Source: Ceratodon purpureus
Lineage: Eukaryota > Streptophyta > Bryopsida > Pseudoditrichales > Ditrichaceae
DNA length: 64,000 nt
NCBI GenBank assembly: GCA_014871385.1
Contig: CM026426.1
Coordinates: forward strand, 55,857,375 to 55,921,374
Reading direction: 5' to 3'
Below the pieces are notes generated by a model that saw nothing but the letters and a program-made list of their open reading frames with translations, searched no databases and was not told the DNA's origin. Shown piece after piece: positions 1 to 13,055 of the stretch. The first letter of the stretch is position 1. Each line of letters starts with the position of its first letter. The position numbers were made by a program, and so were the translations under genes.

Positions 1-770
1 AAATGATCCAAATTGCCAATTGCAAAGTATGTTGGAAAGATAATGGAGTCTTTTATACCATTATGTAAAAGATTTTCCAAAAAAAATAAAAAATATGTGC
101 TATTATACCATTTTCCTTATGTAATATCTACTATTTACCCTTAGCTCTTATTAGGGGCTTTCTACGTTGAGGTATGCCAGAAAATAGAACTTCAACCATC
201 TTCATAGAAAGCTCTTCCAATTCCTTTTGTATAAATGCAACTTCTTTTTAGAAAAAATATGAATTATACTTACCAAGAAGCTTAATTTTAGACTTTCATA
301 CTCTAACTGAAGTGTCACCATAAACAAGTGTAACTTCAAATGATCATATCTCTGACCTCAAATGACCAAATTTCATGAAACTAACACCAAATTGTCTAAA
401 ATGTAGTAAATTTCATCAAAACCATCTCTTATGTACTAATCCAAGCCACATGTGTAAGGAAATTTCATTAGCAATCATCGCACTTAAAAATGTGTATGTT
501 ACTATTTCACAAGGGACCACATCAACGCTTATCACGCCAACTCCATTCAATATTTGTCACATCTATACAAAGGGCATCAAAAGAGGTCTCTCAAGAGATA
601 ATAAGATTCTTTTTCTCAACATAGCTCACCACATGAAGGCCTTCGTAACAACGAAAGGTAGATACTAAAAAGTATGTTAAAATATGCTAAAGTTATTAGA
701 TAATTTTCCACTCTTTTTGGAATTTTTTCATATAATGGTAAAGAAGACTCTACTATCTTCCTTATGTAAT
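1..770. other. AT-rich stretch without recognisable gene
   Basis: I see no convincing coding sequence here. The only open frame (97 codons, plus strand) has no recognisable motif and a composition like its surroundings. Probably intergenic DNA or decayed repeat. Confidence 0.4.
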
Positions 771-869
771 TTGTACTTTGCAATTTAGATTAGTTTTGTG
801 GGCATGGTGGCCAATTGAAAATTGGAAGCATGTTATCTCTTACTGCTATGAACGTAAACTTGTTGGTGG

Positions 870-1440
870 GTACTGTACAGCAGCGCTCCCGCACTCCAAC
901 TTACAGGTTCAACGGATGCCAACTGGGTCACCTGCCCCGATACACTCCGCAGCATCGGCGCCTACCTATTCACAGTCGCAGGAGCACAAATTAGCTGGAA
1001 TTGGAAACGTCAACTCACCATCTCTCGATCATCAAAAGAGTCGGAGTACAAATCCTTGTCTGATGGCATACAAGAAGGCGTGTGGTTATCGAGGCTTCTC
1101 CACGAGCTTCATGTCTTACCCTCCACCAACATACCTGTGGCACAAACCAACTCCAAAATTCACAACAATCTGCTTCCAATTGAGATAAATTGCGATAGCC
1201 AGAGTGCACTCAAGCTTGCGTGAAATCTGGTATTCTACGCCATAAGCAAGCATATTGAGATTCATCACCACTATGTCCGCGAGCGGTTGCTAGAGGGGGA
1301 AATCACCTTGAAGTATATTAATACGTCGCAGCAACCTGCGGACTTGCTTACAAAATCCCTAGGGCGACTTAAGTTTGAGCTATACAGAAAAACCCTAAAC
1401 CTCTACAGCTTAGGGTATCTCGCCTCATCACCTCTCATGT
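870..1440 (+). pseudogene. Ty1/copia RNase H remnant (3' end of pol)
   Basis: One reading frame from about 900 encodes the typical copia RNase H end of Pol. It has a TDANWVTCPDT-like block, then SWNWKRQ, SSKESEYKSL, CDSQSALKLA, KHIEIHHHYVRERL, and the closing YINTSQQPADLLTKSL box. These are the conserved landmarks of the plant copia RNase H that degrades the RNA strand during reverse transcription. A TGA interrupts the frame right after SALKLA (about 1218), where the family usually has Arg or Lys, so a CGA to TGA change is likely. Reverse transcriptase and integrase are not recognisable upstream, so the element is truncated. The DNA after 1440 may be its 3' LTR, but I could not pair it with a 5' copy. 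Confidence 0.8.
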
Positions 1441-2560
1441 ACGCTGTTGCATCATCCAGGGTACAAAAGGACTTAAACTGCGCACCTTTATATCCACAAA
1501 CTCTCCTCTCACACTCTTCCCAGTCTCTCACAATTCCTACTACTCTGCCGCGCCTGACCGCATAGAACCGAGTCTTCACCGATTGTAAAACCCTAGGCTC
1601 CACCTTCAGTTTCCGACTCGACTCGCCCCTGTCGATTCTTCTCCGTGCTTCACCAACAACGGACTCGTCTCTCCAGCTTGCGTCATCTCCAGAATTCTGC
1701 TCAGCTCCTCTTGACCAGCGATCGGTTTTCCATGTAGTGCTATAAGACTTAGAAAGGATTGGGCACTCGGCCCAAAACCTTGATGAACGTGCTTGGGCGT
1801 TCTTCTTCCTCGGATTCCACAGCCTCCTACAAGTAAATACTAATGCATCTACTTTGGTCGATTTTAGGTTTGCTCTGAGTAGAACTATTGCCGCCATCGC
1901 TGTGGGTCTTGTCTTTTAGTGGCAACAATGGATCATCAGCAACTGTAGCAAGCTTCAACGCTGAAGATGAAGAAACATCCGCTTGTTGTAAAGTCCACCG
2001 CGGATTAAGGGGGCTATGAACGCCATACTCCAATTCGGCAGATCCACTTGCAACGCACTCTTGCGACGTGATAATGATGCCTGGGCGATCCAACCATTAG
2101 GAAGGAATTGCTCTCACCAGAGTCAGGTGAGCTGGCACAGAATACGATGAAGGTTGCCCCTGTCAAAGTTGCAGAGGTCCGTAGCGACGAGGTTGGGAAG
2201 GAACAACAATAAATGCGGCTGCCTGTTGGTGGGGTACAATTGCAGGTAAGAGTACATTCGGAACACCTCGTTGGACATGCACAGCTGGGACAAAGGTGAA
2301 GTTGAATGCATATTGACATACTCAAATTGATTTTGACTAGTTAGTGTCCATAGAAACAATGCGCCAGTGTTCAACAATGCTAGAACGATTGCATCGTGAA
2401 CTCGGATATTCTAAAAACCTCTGCGCTCATCGATTCTAGGAATTTCTAGAATCCACTCGAAGAGTTCTACTGCTGACTCGAGATGAGGAGGAGAGATTGT
2501 TGACATTGGCATTGTATTCTACACTGAGGTAATCTAATTCAATAAGAGAACAATGACATA
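1441..2560. other. Probable copia 3' flank or LTR, unresolved
   Basis: This moderately GC-rich stretch follows the copia Pol end. It has short open frames on both strands but none with recognisable motifs. It may include a 3' LTR and downstream repeat sequence. No second copy in the window confirms an LTR boundary. Confidence 0.3.
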
Positions 2561-3850
2561 ATCAGACTTAAAGAGGCCTTCAGTGACATCCTGGAGTAGA
2601 ATATAGCATTTGGAGAGGCCAAAATGGCGTCACTAACGACACTCCAGCTCCATCTCCATGATTCAGATTATAGACATGAAAGGCTGGGTGATCTTTATAT
2701 TAGAAAATCATATCCAGCTCCCATACAAATGATTGGTTACCTCCACGTAAGAGTCATATTATGAAACATATAGAAAGAGATATATCCTCTCAACTAAGAC
2801 ATAACCTTGAGAATAAGGTTAAATCTTCCTTTAATAATTTTAACCCCCACTCTCCAACACTTTAGAAATGAAATCGTATTCGAGGAAAAAGGAATATCAA
2901 GCAAAAACATAAATTAAAAAGTCAAAGAGAAGAGGATGGAAGCAATATCCAGAAAATTAAAAAAAATTAAAATGAAAATTAAAAGGTGAAGCAGAGAAAA
3001 GGAATTATTGGCAAAAAAATAAATAAACAAAAAAGGAATATAGGACAGAAGGAACTTAAGAAAGAAAAATAAACAAACAAATAGAAAACGATAAGGTACA
3101 AATATAAAAGATTAATAGTAGAGGAGAAATATTGAAGGAGAAATAATTTCAGTAAACAAAAAAATAAATAAAATAAAAAATAAGGACACATAAATGAGTA
3201 AAATTTATTAGACCATCTAAAAACAAGGATGTTTGAAGCATAAATAAGATGAAAATAATTAAAGAGAGAAGAGCTAAACTTGGACATGATAATTGAATTG
3301 ACTAATACAAATGGCAAACAATGCAAGTACTTCTTAAAGTTCTTTTAACACAAGGTAGAAAAGCATGTTATTATTCAACCACTCTCTAATATTAAAATCT
3401 TATAATTACAATTCTATTGTAGTACTTTAGTTAGAATCATTGAATTCAATATATAACTATATAAGTATATAAATGTATATTTAAATATGACCATATACAT
3501 ATAAATGTATGTCTACATACTAGTGGGACCCGTATCATTAAGCACGTTGATATTAGTTTAATGTCAACGACTTTTGTAAACTTCAAATAAGTTGATTCAA
3601 AAAATTTTTAAAAATAAATATCAAATGTATTTATTTAATAAAATAAAAAATATATTGAGAGCCTAGAATACAAGAGTAAAGAGATAATTTATTTGATGGA
3701 ATTTCATATGGAGCAGATCTGCCGAATATGGAATTCCAACGGCACTTAGAATGACACCTTGGTTTGTAAACATGCGTACAAATTCAAATCCATCTCCACA
3801 CTTCTACTTAACATTCAACAAATGTGTCCCTTGTAGAATTGCTCAATTCA
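2561..3850. other. AT-rich intergenic stretch
   Basis: A-rich on the plus strand at 2,880-3,300 and T/A-rich beyond. The 115-codon minus-strand frame at 2979-3326 is a low-complexity Phe/Leu/Tyr-rich product of the A-runs, not a credible protein. I see no gene here. Confidence 0.5.
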
Positions 3851-5775
3851 GATTTAAGAATCGGTATGAGAATCTGGAACAAGATTTAAAGTGCAATACA
3901 CCCTTTGCAAAATAGGAATGGCAACCTCCACTTGTCTAATATTTAGAATTTCAAAACTCTCCTTAGATAGCAATATTTTACACTGTTCGATTCCAAAATT
4001 ATGCTGGCAGCTCGGATGATGACACTCTATCTGCAAGGTTTCGATCAAGCAAATCTTCATCTCCGCATGCTGTTTGCAACACTCGGTGCAGTACGGATGA
4101 GCACAGGCTGCAAACAAAAGAATTCATTTAGCACATAAACAGATGATCTTCTGACAAGGCAAGGTGATGTGAGATACATGTCCAGTTGAAACTATGTGAG
4201 GCAATGACAAGAAGCAAACGTATATTGTATACAAGAACACACATTTTGTGCCGATGAACTTGGTGTGTGGTACTGCATGCGCGCACATGCTGCACTCTCT
4301 TTCCCACGCGGTGATGCATGCTAGATAGAAACCATAGTGGCAAGAACAACAGTCAATATATGTAGCTGATGCAAAGTTGCTAGTTTTAAGTTTTCTAACC
4401 GGTATGAAGACGGAGCAGTTTAGGAAGGGGCATTAAATCCTTTGCAAAGAGGGGGGGGGGGGGGGGGGCAACTTCCCTCAGTCTAAGATTTAGAATGTCC
4501 AAACTTGCTTCTCAGAGCAAAGTATTGCACTAGACATTGTAGGAAGGAAACATATGCTAAATTTACCTTCAGAGCATTGTCCTTGTCCACCTCTATGGCT
4601 CTTATACCCTGCATCAAATTCAACAACGTCAATAAGCTTGCGAAGTCGTTAGATCTTATGAAATCTGGTTGAAGTGTAGAAATCACAACAAATTGTATTG
4701 GCTTCTATTCCAAATCTTGTTTGATCTCACCTCATAGATATCATCTGTCATTGTGCCTCTCAAGGCATTGATAGTTAGGCAATACTTTCGCTTGAGGCAT
4801 TCTGCTCGAGAAAGGTTGCGCCTAGTTTGGATCTACAGATGATACCAAACAATAAGAATAGAACTCAAAAGAAAATGCTAACAACACAATGGACTATAAC
4901 CACTTGAACAAAGGCGGGATACTTGCAAAATTTAAAATACATTGCTATTCACACAATAGGAAGCTCCGATCATTGTGCTAGTATAAAGCAATTGAAATGT
5001 CTCCTTAGTTTGCACAACTTTATTGTGGTAAAGTTACACACGGGAGGGAATGTTACTCTCAAGCCTATGGGAGATGACATTTTCAAAATCTTTAAGGTTT
5101 CCTTGACCCATTGCTCTTGAGCCTATTCAAGCTCGATGTCCTGAGAAAACCCGAATTAGGTGTCACTTCATACGTTACAAGATTTTTTCTCAATTAAAAA
5201 AAAAAACACGCCATATCCAGAAGATGGGGGTCTCCAAAGATTACCAAAGCTTGAACGATGTCCTCAATTGAGTCCTTTGAAAAGATTCCGTCCATAGCTT
5301 CTTGTCTACATACACAATAGCAAAATCTCAATAAGCGCTACTACAGAAATTCAGTAAGAAACTTGCCTCAATACGGAATCCAAGAAAGAATGCTAAGTGA
5401 AGTCATTTCAATTAGAATTTGCTAAAAAGAGATATCTCGATCAGGAATGTGATAGTGAGAAACGTCAAGTGCACGGGATTGCTTACTTGTGAAGAATGGT
5501 GGTGGCAGAAATGGGGGCTCGGCTGTGGAAGGACTCAATGACTGCTCTTACAGCTTCTTCATCTCTAGACGGTAGCTCAGCTAAACGCTTCTTAAGATTC
5601 GGTAAGCTCTGATGAGCAACAAGTACAAGCATAAACTTAGTATAATATCATTTTGTAGAACCTTTACAACAACAACAAGTTTCATTTTGAATGCGCACCT
5701 GGTGTAGTAGTATCACAGTACCCTCCCACTGTACTGACCAATGTTCAATTCCCCGGCTGCGCAATTTCGTCTGTA
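3850..5775 (-). pseudogene. RBR-type (RING1-IBR-RING2) E3 ubiquitin ligase fragment, multi-exon
   Basis: Several minus-strand blocks with GT-AG borders read as one gene. From 5' to 3' they include TKLRSRGIEHWSVQWEG (about 5770-5700), SLPNLKKRLAELPSRDEE (5609-5487), QEAMDGIFSKDSIEDIV (about 5305-5245), AQEQWVKETLKIL (about 5140), RNLSRAECLKRKYCLTINAL (4840-4735) and GIRAIEVDKDNALK (4607-4565). The last blocks form a RING1: ECSMCA...HTKFIGTK (about 4290-4250), an intron, then CAHPYCTECCKQHAEMK and IEQCKILL (4107-3868). The Cys/His spacing and the SFEILNIRQVEVAIP segment match the start of plant RBR ligases, which pass ubiquitin through a RING2 cysteine. IBR and RING2 are missing, and one block has an in-frame TAG (DIELE-stop-AQEQW, about 5128). 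It is therefore a decayed or truncated gene. Exon borders are my estimates. Confidence 0.6.
4451..4468. repeat. Poly-G tract (18 G)
   Basis: An uninterrupted run of 18 G on the plus strand lies in an intron-like part of the RBR fragment. Runs of this length are polymorphic and error-prone, and can fold as a quadruplex. Confidence 0.9.
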
Positions 5776-5989
5776 AATTAAGTTTTAATTTTTTTGGTTT
5801 TGTATCAAAGTTCGGAGACTTTTTACCAACACTGTTACTAACTTAGTATATGTTACGTTCATTTTTCTAAGGGAAATGTTGTATCCAAGGAGTATAAAAC
5901 AAAGCCTCAAGATGGCTGAACCACAAAGCTTTAGACGGACTTTGTGGAATTTCACACGTGAGACAAACGTAGTGTATTAAACAGTTTCC

Positions 5990-8513
5990 TCAGTCAGTGA
6001 TTTCCATCACATTGGGTGCTGCGCTGCTTGGTCCACCTTCGTCCCTTTGTGCACAAGAGCTACCCACTTCGCTACTTTCTGCCCCATCACCACAATTGAA
6101 TTTACATTTGGCAGACCGTGTTCTTCTAGCGGGGCCATCTGCTCCAAGGATTGCTTCCATGTAGCTAGATTCTCGCATTTGACGAAGCACACGTAGGGTC
6201 CCTAGCTATGTTCTTTGAGCAAGTAATCAATTGCTAAGCTCTTGAATATAAGTCTCCGATCAATTCTACCATGTTCAAGGCATTGCACATAGTAAGGTCC
6301 TCGTCCGTCATTTGTAACATCTCCTTCTGCTGATCCGCGATCAATTTTCATTTGGCATCCCGCAGGAATCCGAGAGGATGAGGCCCGAATTAGAAACCCC
6401 TAGCAACTTTCATCCTAGTGCCCACCCATCACTTGGTAAAAGAAATTTCTCTTTCCTTTTACTTCTTTTGGGGTCTCGCCTATCTGAATCTTGTGGCACA
6501 CCCTTACAATTTCTGCTGGATCATTTTCCCAACCAAATTGGGTGCTCATATTGCTCTTGTAGGCCAAGTGCTTTCCCATACGGAAGTTACAAACCAGATT
6601 TTGACCTCACAAGTTTGGCATGTCACGTGTATTTTCCCCGTTTTTCTCCCAAGATGGTGGCATGTAGGTCTCCAATACAAAGTGCTCATAAAGACGCTTC
6701 TGAAAGGAGCCCTGCATTTTGCACAGAATCAACATATCCATGCATGGAAAATGAGGCACATTGGATGATACATGCATTGACACGATCCCAATGACCAACC
6801 TTCTTCTGGCCCAAATAGATTCCATCAAATGGGACATAGAGTTCCATCCATAACGTAGCGCGCTTGATTTGACCAGAGGATTCTCTTATCCTCTTTATTG
6901 CAAGATTGTGCAGTCTTGTACTCCCAACCCTCGTTCATCCAATCTATCGCACCTTTCTATGTGGGCAAGAAGTTCAAAAACATGGCATCTATATGTGCCC
7001 ACAAAGTAAGTCCGAAATCCCTCCTCTGATTTGTTTTGGAGTAGTCACTTTCAATCTTCACAAACTCATTGTACATTTGCCTGTAACGGTCTACGGACAT
7101 AATGCATGCAACCTCCCACTGATAGTATTGTTCGCTCATTTAGACAAGGTACGTCTTGAGCAACTCATTGGTAGCCTGCAATTCAATCACCAGCTGAAGG
7201 GACGGGTGGAGACATTGCTGTCAACAGAAAAGACAATGAATCCTGCATTTCTAGAGAATCCATCGGCACCACTTGCTGCGGGAGAGGATGCACCACTTGG
7301 CTTGCTAATGGGAATGGAATAATTGGCCTATGCCTAACTGGAATGGGGCTGGCTTCCAAGACACGATGCGTCGCCATATCAGTATTGGCGGCCACTTCAG
7401 CCTCATTCATTCCAAGGCTACCAGGGGAGCAATTTCGCTAACACCTTGTACCAAATTTGAATTTCTCGCAGCCGTAAGATGTTCTCTTTCTTCCCTTTTC
7501 TTCTTAATAATCTCATTTAGTCTCTCCAATTCAGACAATAGGTCCTGAATTGTGCTCTCCAAGTTAGCAATTACTGCATTTTTTTCGATGAGCTAAATAT
7601 ACAAAGCATCGCCTCCTTGTGGTTGGGCCCTATCATCATTTATTGCGACCTCCAAGTCATTTTTAGGTACTGCGTCCTCATCTTCACCAGCATTGCTCAA
7701 GCCCCCAACAATTGCAGGTAGAGCTTGATCAGCAATGCCCGGACTGCTAGTATTTGCTGGAAGAGCACGGATTCCTGCCATCAAGGACGCAGCTAATGCA
7801 GGATCTTTCTTACAAAGCCATGCCAATTTAGTTGCCGCCGCTGCTTTTGCCTTTGAAAGTGCGCGTGATGGCATACTGTTGGAGTCATTATCCTCTTCGG
7901 AGTCGCTCCATTGAAGAGGAACCCTTCCCGTTCCTCGCTCATTGAGATCGTAGTATGGCCAGCTGACCCCTGGGAATTTTAAAACACCTCTAGGTATAGT
8001 TGCGTCTTTAGGAAATTCCTTGATGCCCTTCGTGCAGTCTATCGTCCTCCAATCCACCTCCTTATGAAGTTCAAGCTCGATATACACCATTCTGCAGACA
8101 TACAAGGGAACCTCATTTCTTTTGTTGATTGGTTCATTGTATAGAAACTGGTACACCTCTAAAGACCGTTGACTAAATTCAGCGCACAAACACCACTTCA
8201 TGTTTGTCTTGTTTGTAGTAAAGTTTGCATGATGGCAATGTAGCAGGAATTTCTTGCCAATGTGGCACCATTCAATGAACTCCTCACATGTAGAGTAAGT
8301 CCATGATTTGGGTGCGGCTTCCCACCCTCCAAGTGCAAGCTTTGTAGGATTCGTCAGGACATGGACCCTCTTTCGATGTATGTTCCCGTGCCTTTCCCGC
8401 AGGGCATCCTTTTCTCTCTTCCTAGCCTCGGCCTTCGTCATTGCACTTAGTCGTTGCCGGTCCATTTGATGTTGGAGTAGATTGTTGCTAAAAGTTTTTG
8501 AAGTGGGCAACAA
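5990..8513 (-). pseudogene. Decayed mobile-element-type gene of unknown family with a coiled coil
   Basis: The best open part is 8513-7593 (306 codons; first in-frame ATG about 8465). It has a basic start (KAEARKREKDALRERHG), a middle with SWTYSTCEEFIEWCHIGKKF and CRMVYIELELHKEVDW, and an acidic Ser-rich tail. After a TAG at its end the same frame continues into an evident coiled coil (IANLESTIQDLLSELERLNE). Further minus-strand blocks follow in shifting frames: SEQYYQWEVACIMSVDRYRQ (about 7139-7080), ETYMPPSWEKNGENTRDMPN (about 6660) and YYVQCLEHGRIDRRLIFKSL (about 6260). They look like one broken protein. I do not recognise the family. It lies downstream of the gypsy pol remnant on the same strand, so it could be an extra 3' gene of that element or an older insertion. 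Confidence 0.4.
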
Positions 8514-8639
8514 TGACTAATCTACGATTACCCCCAATACTTCAATCACATTTACAATTTATAAACATTTACAACATCATCAAAGTTACCACCCCACCAC
8601 TACAGAAATAAAAAATAAAAAACGTGAATATGTGTGAAT

Positions 8640-9030
8640 GTGCTCGGATCCATCCAACTACCAAGCAATCAGCTACCCCGAGGTTGTTGAAGGCAAGATG
8701 CTTAGAGTGGGGAGGTGCAAAATGACCCAGGGAGTGGCTTTTTATACTCTCGGGTGCAATTCTACGGGCACGCACAGAGACGCTACGGGCGCGAGCAGCT
8801 ACCCTACGCGCACAAGCGGGTAGAGTAGCATGGGTACATGGTGGATATACCTACGAGCGCACGCGAGCCTCGGCAGACCGTTATCGGGCGCAAGCAGTGC
8901 ATGTGATGGGCGAGAGCGTCCTCAATCCGGCGAGATCTTACACGCGCAATCATTATTATGGCGGGCGCGAAGAATCTTCGGATAGGCGCAAGCAAACGCA
9001 AATACGCGCGCGCACGGACAGGCGCCATCG
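8640..9030. repeat. Degenerate GC-rich short repeats
   Basis: Variants of a GGGCGCAAGC/CGCGCACGAGC-like unit recur roughly every 25-35 bases between 8,760 and 9,030, in DNA otherwise poorer in GC. The open frames here are by-products of this repeat. Confidence 0.5.
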
Positions 9031-9111
9031 CATGGTAAACAGTAGTAAACTGTAATGTGTTATATCAATGTGTAATTTTACTAGACATTGTTGCTCGTCA
9101 GGTAAGGATGT

Positions 9112-9228
9112 TCAATTTGTCTGGTAAAAACACGTCCGTCACATGACAATAGCTTAGACCCCTTATCTGGTGTTCGGTTTGTCTGGTAAAAACACGTCCG
9201 TCAAATGACAATAGCTTAGACCCCTCGT
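9112..9228. repeat. Two direct repeats of about 48 bp
   Basis: The segment beginning TTTGTCTGGTAAAAACACG and ending near AATAGCTTAGACCCCT occurs twice, about 61 bp apart, with only one or two differences. It lies just downstream of the gypsy remnant and may belong to that element's 3' region. Confidence 0.8.
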
Positions 9229-9518
9229 CTGTCTAGTATGACAACCCTGGATGGGTCAGCCGGTTGGTAGCACAAAAGAAATGAGAGGAAAAGGGATGCG
9301 CGAAGGGTTTCGGAGGAGGAAGGGTGGGACAACATGGTAATGGCGGGGGACGAGGAGGCAGCTATTGCGAAGGCCATTATGATTTGGTGGAGCTCTAGAC
9401 AGGTTGATGGAAGGAGCCGTAGGAGGCCAGTGAGGAAACTCCTCCAAAAAATAAACGGTGGACTCTGTACGTAGGGGTATGTATTCAATGATAGAGCACC
9501 TGACAATAACTAGATCTA

Positions 9519-11817
9519 AAGGGTGTGCCAGGCTTTGGAATTTGACTGTGGGAGCTGGGTTCCGGATGTCATGAATGCAAGAGTGAGTAAGGTCAGGTCG
9601 ATAGAAACCGGGGCTACCATGGATGAAATAGAAGACTGGCAAAGGTCCCGAAGATGGACGGCGTTGGAAGTCACGTCTTTACTTAAATGTGTCGTAATTG
9701 TAGTAGCGGGGTCATAGAGGTGTCCTGCAGGCGTTGTGGACAAACCACGTGGCACTTGGTAAGGGATGAATGTGATGAACTGCTCTTGGAAGTAGAAATT
9801 GTAGGGTTTGAGCTTATTAATGTTGAAGATAATGGAATTGGATTCAATGTGGGCCTTGGTCACCAATAGAACGATATTGTTGAGTAAGCAATACTCGACT
9901 CGGTATGGCCCAAACCAGCGGCACTTGAACTTGCCTGCATGTCCCTTCTCTACTTTAGGATACTAGAGAACATGGTTGCCTACTTTAAAATCCTTTTGCC
10001 GGAAATGCTGCTGACTCAAGAGGGATCAACTCCACTGCCAATTTCCAACTTGCTCCTGTGCTACTAAGCGATGACACTCCAATTGTTTTAAGTGGGCCAT
10101 GCACGCCTACAACACTGGGGCATTGGTATAGTCTATGCCTTTATTTGTCTTTAGGGTAGGAATAGTATATTCTGTGGGCATTAATGGGTAGAGTTTATAA
10201 ACCAGCTGGAAGCGAGTGTGACCACTGTTGACCTTAAATGCGGTTTTGCAAGATAGGAGGGCCGTAATCAAATGCTCGTCCCAGTTGGCTCTATGGTCAC
10301 TAACTAGCTTTGTCAATAGCTAACCTAAGACCTTGTTTGCCGATTCCGCTTGTCCATTCCCTTGTAGATAGTATGTGGTAGAGGTTTGGTGTTGTAACAA
10401 AAAGTGCTACACAATGTACAAAATGGCCTCATTGATGAAGTGGGATCCTTGATCACTAACCAGAGATAGAAGGCAGCCGTAACGGGTGAGAATCTGTTTG
10501 TTTAAGAAATTGGCAGTAACAACCGCCATATTGGTTCATAAGGCCTTGGCTTCCACCCACTTAGTAGCGTAGTTAGTTGCCACTAATATATATATATATA
10601 TCGATTCTGTGTAGAAGCTGCTACCGGCTTAATCGGCCTCACAAATTCCAAGCTCCACTTCATGAACGACTCTATAGGTAAGCTAGTTACCAGCTGGGCA
10701 AGTCCAGTGTTGGCTTCTCCCCCAACTTGCTGGCACTTATCACAGGCTTTGTAGTATTCCGAATCATCCTTGTGTAATGTCAGCCACCAATAGCCGGCAT
10801 TTAAAATCTTGCGGGAGGTAATATTGTGCAAAAAATGACCCATTAGGTAAAAAATGACCTCACAAACGGGCCCTCTAAGACAACCGTGGTTAGGTAAACT
10901 GCCTGCCCAAAGGCCCCTCTCCTATTGGCAGCAAATGCCATAAATGCTCCCAAAGAATTAAAGAAGGGAGTTTTGTGGCCTAGAACAGAGCTCGTTGGCG
11001 CTCACATGGCTAGGGTTGAATGGTTGATTGTTTAGACTGTGCTAAAGTGTAACTTCTTCCTACAATACGATGCCAAATATCCCTATTAACATGAGCAGTA
11101 GGGCTCAAGATGTATGTACAGCAGGAGTGATTACTCTCAGCCTTGACATTGTAGCAATTCAACATACACGCCCTTCGATGAGGTGATTGGTTCAAACCTC
11201 CGCGCCCGCACTGTTGGCACCACGGTGGCACCTTGGGTGCCACCGTCAAAAGTGCACGGGCACCTTTTTTTCTTTTCTCACGTGCCAATTTCAAAGGCCC
11301 TTTCGTGACCTAGTTTTTCCCCAAAAGTTAGGCACAGCCGTAGTGCATCTCTCGCATCATTGTCTCGGCCTCGACCACAGCCAATATCCTTCGTTGGACT
11401 AAGTTTTGACCCTTTTTTACTAATACTCCCTAGTAGAGCGTATAAAGAAGGGCGCACAATAATAGCTTGTGCTTTTCGTCTTTAGTCATTGTCTCAGTTG
11501 GCTCGCATAGTTGAAAACGTCATGTAGCCACTCTGATTTGACATAGAGTAGACTGACATCATGGAGCTAATTTGATACAACGGTGGACGGCTACCCACTC
11601 AAAAGTCGGCTCAGCATATCGCCTGCACCATGAGTCTTGCCCAATTTCTGTACCATTGTAAATTAAAACTCCGGAAACAAGATCAGCCAACGTGCAATAT
11701 GACCCGATACTTGGGGCTTTTTAACAAGGTAAACCAACGCCATGTGATTGACTTAAAAAACTAGTTTGTAACCCAACAGATAGTGGCAATATTTAGTTCG
11801 AGCATACACCATAAACC
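9519..11817 (-). pseudogene. Ty3/gypsy pol remnant: RNase H and integrase
   Basis: Reading the minus strand from 11,817, a GFMVYARTKYCHYLLGYKLV block followed by VNHMALVYLVKKPQVSG and a GKTHGAGDMLSRL end is the gypsy RNase H. Integrase follows. It has the HHCC zinc region (CDKCQQVGG, about 10,735), core pieces including TNYATKWVEAKAL, LVSDQGSHF and TTYYLQGNGQAES (10,580-10,330), NWDEHLITALLSCKTAFKVN (about 10,280-10,230), and the C-terminal KGHAGKFKCRWFGPYRVEYC with INKLKPYNF (about 9,950-9,800). Several in-frame TGA and TAG codons show it is dead. Gag, protease and reverse transcriptase are absent because the sequence is cut at 11,817 by the inserted element copy and the MITE. Confidence 0.85.
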
Positions 11818-12067
11818 CAGGGTTTTCTATCCCGTCTGATCGTGACTATCCCGTTGCGACGTCGGAATGGGTCGCGACGAGGGTCCTCCGACGTCATAAT
11901 AGGTTTTGTAATGTAAAAATGAAAAAATATAAATGAAAAGGTTGCATTTTGGAGTTGGGCCGTCACAATAAAGACCGAATGGGACGTCCGGTCGTGACTC
12001 CAAACCGTCGTGACGTCCTGACATTATGATGCAAGAGGGCCAAGTCACGACCGAATAGAAAACCCTG
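11818..12067. mobile_element. Non-autonomous hAT-like MITE (250 bp)
   Basis: The ends are inverted repeats: CAGGGTTTTCTAT...CGTGAC on the left and its near complement GTCACGACCGAATAGAAAACCCTG on the right (24 nt with one gap). It is flanked by a perfect 8-bp direct repeat, CATAAACC, at 11,810-11,817 and 12,068-12,075. An 8-bp target duplication with CAGGG-type ends is typical of hAT-derived MITEs. It contains no coding sequence. Confidence 0.85.
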
Positions 12068-12592
12068 CATAAACCCCATATTCGTTATTTTGGGAGATTT
12101 ATCATCTTCCAAAATAATGCATTAGGTCTGGTCGAGCTAAAATGGGCACAATGGTCTCATACTTGGCAAGGAAAAGCTTATAAGCAATTTCCATTAATTT
12201 GGGACATGATCACACAGTAGTAATGGGAAATGAAAGAACCGGATGGATTACTAGAAATATATGAAAAAGTACAAGGTAGGTCGAACCACCCTAAATGAAC
12301 ATCATGCATATAACAAGAAATGAACCCAACGGATATCTTGGGCAAACTTTTATTATATATATGTGTGGAAATACAATTTATGTCGACACTCTTTAAATGT
12401 TGAATCCGTGACGTGCCCTTTTAGACTTGTACAAACATTCAAGTTGCCTCGACCAACATAGTTGCCTACAGTTTCGAAAATATGATATACAATCAAAGAA
12501 CATACGGACTTCAGTGTAGTCCCATGCCAACAAATGTATGTTATCGGCTCTACTTCAGAAATCGAAACTAGGAACTTCAACACTAGATGTCG

Positions 12593-12922
12593 TTTAGGTC
12601 GCCTCGACCTAAACGGCTAGTATGTGGCAGTACATATGATATAGAATCAACACTTTAGGGTACTAAGTAAAAATCTACAAGAAGAACTATAGGTGATCTG
12701 TTGGTATTCTGCACTCGTAAAGTACGAACTTCAACGCCAAATGTAGTTTAGGTCGCCTCAACCTAAACTGCTGCCTATAATGTGGTACACATGATAAATA
12801 AGGAATGGACATAAAGACTTAAGTAGTGTTCCCCCCAACAAAATATATGTAATTTGCTAGAATTCAAAACATAAACACTATCAACTAATACACAAAATGT
12901 CATTTAGGTCGACTCGAGCTAA
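12593..12922. repeat. Subterminal palindromes of copy 1 (3 sites)
   Basis: Three degenerate palindromes of the family lie near 12,593, 12,748 and 12,902. Their form is TTTAGGTCG-CTCGACCTAAA, a variant with GG where the internal sites have GC. They mark the inner side of the terminal inverted repeat, where transposase or other element proteins usually bind. Confidence 0.7.
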
Positions 12923-13055
12923 ACATCTTCCTTTGTCTAGAAAATATAATGTTGGATGAATGGATGAACAAAATTCAGTTTAGTCGTCTCCAAACAAATA
13001 TAAGCAATCTGCCTAAATTCAGAACTTCAAGACTACCAGCTTAAAAGCTACATGT

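Noticed and set aside
2979-3326. 115-codon minus-strand membrane-like protein
   Set aside because: Translation of A/T-rich low-complexity DNA. The Phe/Leu/Tyr richness follows from base composition.
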